Shown here piece by piece: positions 5,085-5,827 of a stretch of 5,827 nucleotides of DNA. Origin of the DNA: an uncultured Clostridia bacterium. Lineage in GTDB: Bacteria; Bacillota_A; Clostridia; Christensenellales; Aristaeellaceae. The DNA is taken from contig CAMVBO010000130.1 in assembly GCA_947165745.1 (NCBI GenBank), forward strand, positions 1 to 5,827, given 5' to 3'. The notes under the pieces were generated by a model. The model did no database searches, was not told the origin of the DNA, and saw nothing but the letters and a program-made list of their open reading frames with translations. How positions within the stretch are numbered: the first letter of the stretch is position 1; the number at the start of each line of letters is the position of its first letter. Position numbers and translations under genes: made by a program.

Positions 5085-5130
5085 AAAACAACCTCCTTCC
5101 CGCGTCTTTTCAGCCTATGCGGGAAGGAGG
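5085..5130 (-). promoter_or_regulatory. dapA leader hairpin burying the ribosome binding site, followed by U-rich run
   Basis: In the dapA transcript CCTCCTTCCCGC (5130-5119) pairs perfectly with GCGGGAAGGAGG (5103-5092), 12 base pairs around a 15-base loop. The 3' arm is the Shine-Dalgarno sequence. It is followed directly by TTGTTTT and the ATG (5084-5082), so the same hairpin has the form of an intrinsic terminator. Translational blocking, attenuation, or both are possible. I recognise no lysine riboswitch or T-box in the short space upstream. Confidence 0.6.
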
Positions 5131-5137
5131 AGGATTA

Positions 5138-5150
5138 GCCGATATTCGGC
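5138..5150. repeat. Small palindrome between the GNAT gene and dapA
   Basis: GCCGA and TCGGC pair around a three-base loop, just downstream of the GNAT stop codon. No T-run follows on the minus strand, so a terminator role is weak. It could be part of a larger dapA leader fold. Confidence 0.4.
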
Positions 5151-5161
5151 AGTCCCTTGTT

Positions 5162-5827
5162 CTATTTCTCCTGCGGGTTGATGTCCACGCCGGGGTAGCG
5201 CATCAGCAGCTCCGTCTGCTTGAAGCCGCACTTTTCCATCAGCTTCAGCACGTGGGGGATGCGGGCGCGGACGTTGGCCTCGGCGCAGAACAGCCGCGCC
5301 TTCTCAAACTCCTCGCAGGCCAGGCCCAGCATGCAGGTGCCCACGCCCATGCGCCGCCAGCGCTTGCTGGTCTGGATATAGCCGATGACGCCGGCGTAGC
5401 TCTCCCGCCAGATCAAAATTTCGCCGGCCATGCCGGTGGGGGAGACCGTCAAAATGCGGGTGAAGCCCTCCCGGTCGATGAAGGTGCGCAGCCAGGCGAA
5501 GTCGTGGGCGGTGTTGTACAGCTCGTTGTAGCGCTCCAGGAAGAACTTTTGCTCCGTAGGGTCGCTCAAATCGTCCTTCACCACCACGCAGCCCGCGGGC
5601 AGCTTGAAATCCTGGGCGAAGGGCAGCCGCAGCTGCATCTGCACCAGGCCGTCGTTGTCCTTGAAGCCCATGGGCTTGAGGCTCTCCAGCATCTCCTCGT
5701 CGTCGGGGTCGCAGCGGGTGTAGAGCCGGCAGAACTTCCCGGAATCATTGCAGATTTCCCGCCCCCGGGCCACCGCCGCGCCCAGCAGCGCGTCGGGGAT
5801 GGGGCTGCCCTCCAGCTGCAGGCGCAC
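5162..5827 (-). CDS. GNAT-family N-acetyltransferase, partial at window edge
   Basis: The reading frame stays open to the right edge, so the true start lies outside; the GTG at the edge is not a supported start. The visible 221 residues look like two GNAT-type halves. The first is the end of a domain (RLYTRCDPDDEEMLESLKPMGF, about 34-55, then a strand VQMQLRLP). The second is a complete C-terminal domain with AGVIGYIQTSKRWRRMGVG, where RRMGVG (158-163) fits the acetyl-CoA pyrophosphate-binding pattern R/Q-x-x-G-x-G/A. It then has the usual ending of N-x-x-A (NVRA), LMEKCGF and a last strand. Such tandem GNATs (MshD-like layout) acetylate small amines or peptides, but no substrate can be read from the sequence. 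Cytoplasmic. It ends 77 bases before dapA on the same strand and may be cotranscribed with it. Confidence 0.8.
   Translation of the reverse strand: MRLQLEGSPIPDALLGAAVARGREICNDSGKFCRLYTRCDPDDEEMLESLKPMGFKDNDGLVQMQLRLPFAQDFKLPAGCVVVKDDLSDPTEQKFFLERYNELYNTAHDFAWLRTFIDREGFTRILTVSPTGMAGEILIWRESYAGVIGYIQTSKRWRRMGVGTCMLGLACEEFEKARLFCAEANVRARIPHVLKLMEKCGFKQTELLMRYPGVDINPQEK

Noticed and set aside
4614..5138. Plus-strand frame opposite dapA
   Set aside because: Antisense shadow with His/Gln/Arg-rich composition and no family likeness.

Overview
The window reads as a high-GC, spore-forming member of the Firmicutes, class Clostridia by overall look. The evidence is a complete SigK-type sporulation sigma factor with a pro-sequence-like N-terminus, a YlbF/YmcA-family protein followed by mltG, strong GGAGG-type ribosome binding sites, and a DapA and a DprA of Firmicutes type. 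The genus cannot be read from the sequence.

Layout. 1-308 has no gene. It holds ten 7-base NTAGGRA units (22-91), then a hairpin-bearing repeat module, then a probable promoter. 309-2006 (+) is a two-gene unit: a small YlbF-family helical protein and the membrane-anchored endolytic murein transglycosylase MltG. 2004-3099 is the most unusual part: sigK (2217-2912, +) lies between two perfect 21-base inverted repeats (2030-2050 and 3079-3099) whose outer ends are TA. The same interval holds a 7-base-periodic inverted repeat, a sigma-E/sigma-K-like promoter, and a second NTAGGRA array that overlaps the sigK stop codon and can form a G-quadruplex in the mRNA. 3180-4139 (+) is a divergent DprA-like protein with its own sigma-A-type promoter and a possible sliding-clamp-binding C-terminus. 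It converges on dapA across a perfect 19-base-pair hairpin that probably acts as a bidirectional terminator. dapA (5084-4200, -) has its ribosome binding site inside a perfect 12-base-pair hairpin followed by a U-rich run, so it looks controlled at the leader. A GNAT acetyltransferase (-) runs off the right edge.

Functional links. MltG (glycan strand termination), DapA (diaminopimelate/lysine branch, which also feeds dipicolinate of the spore core) and SigK (late mother-cell transcription) all touch cell wall or spore making, but they lie in separate transcription units, so this is a thematic link only. No defence system, CRISPR array, tRNA, rRNA or transposase gene is visible. The novelty is in the non-coding DNA: dispersed 7-base-periodic repeats, a TA-bounded inverted-repeat pair around sigK, and the dapA leader hairpin.
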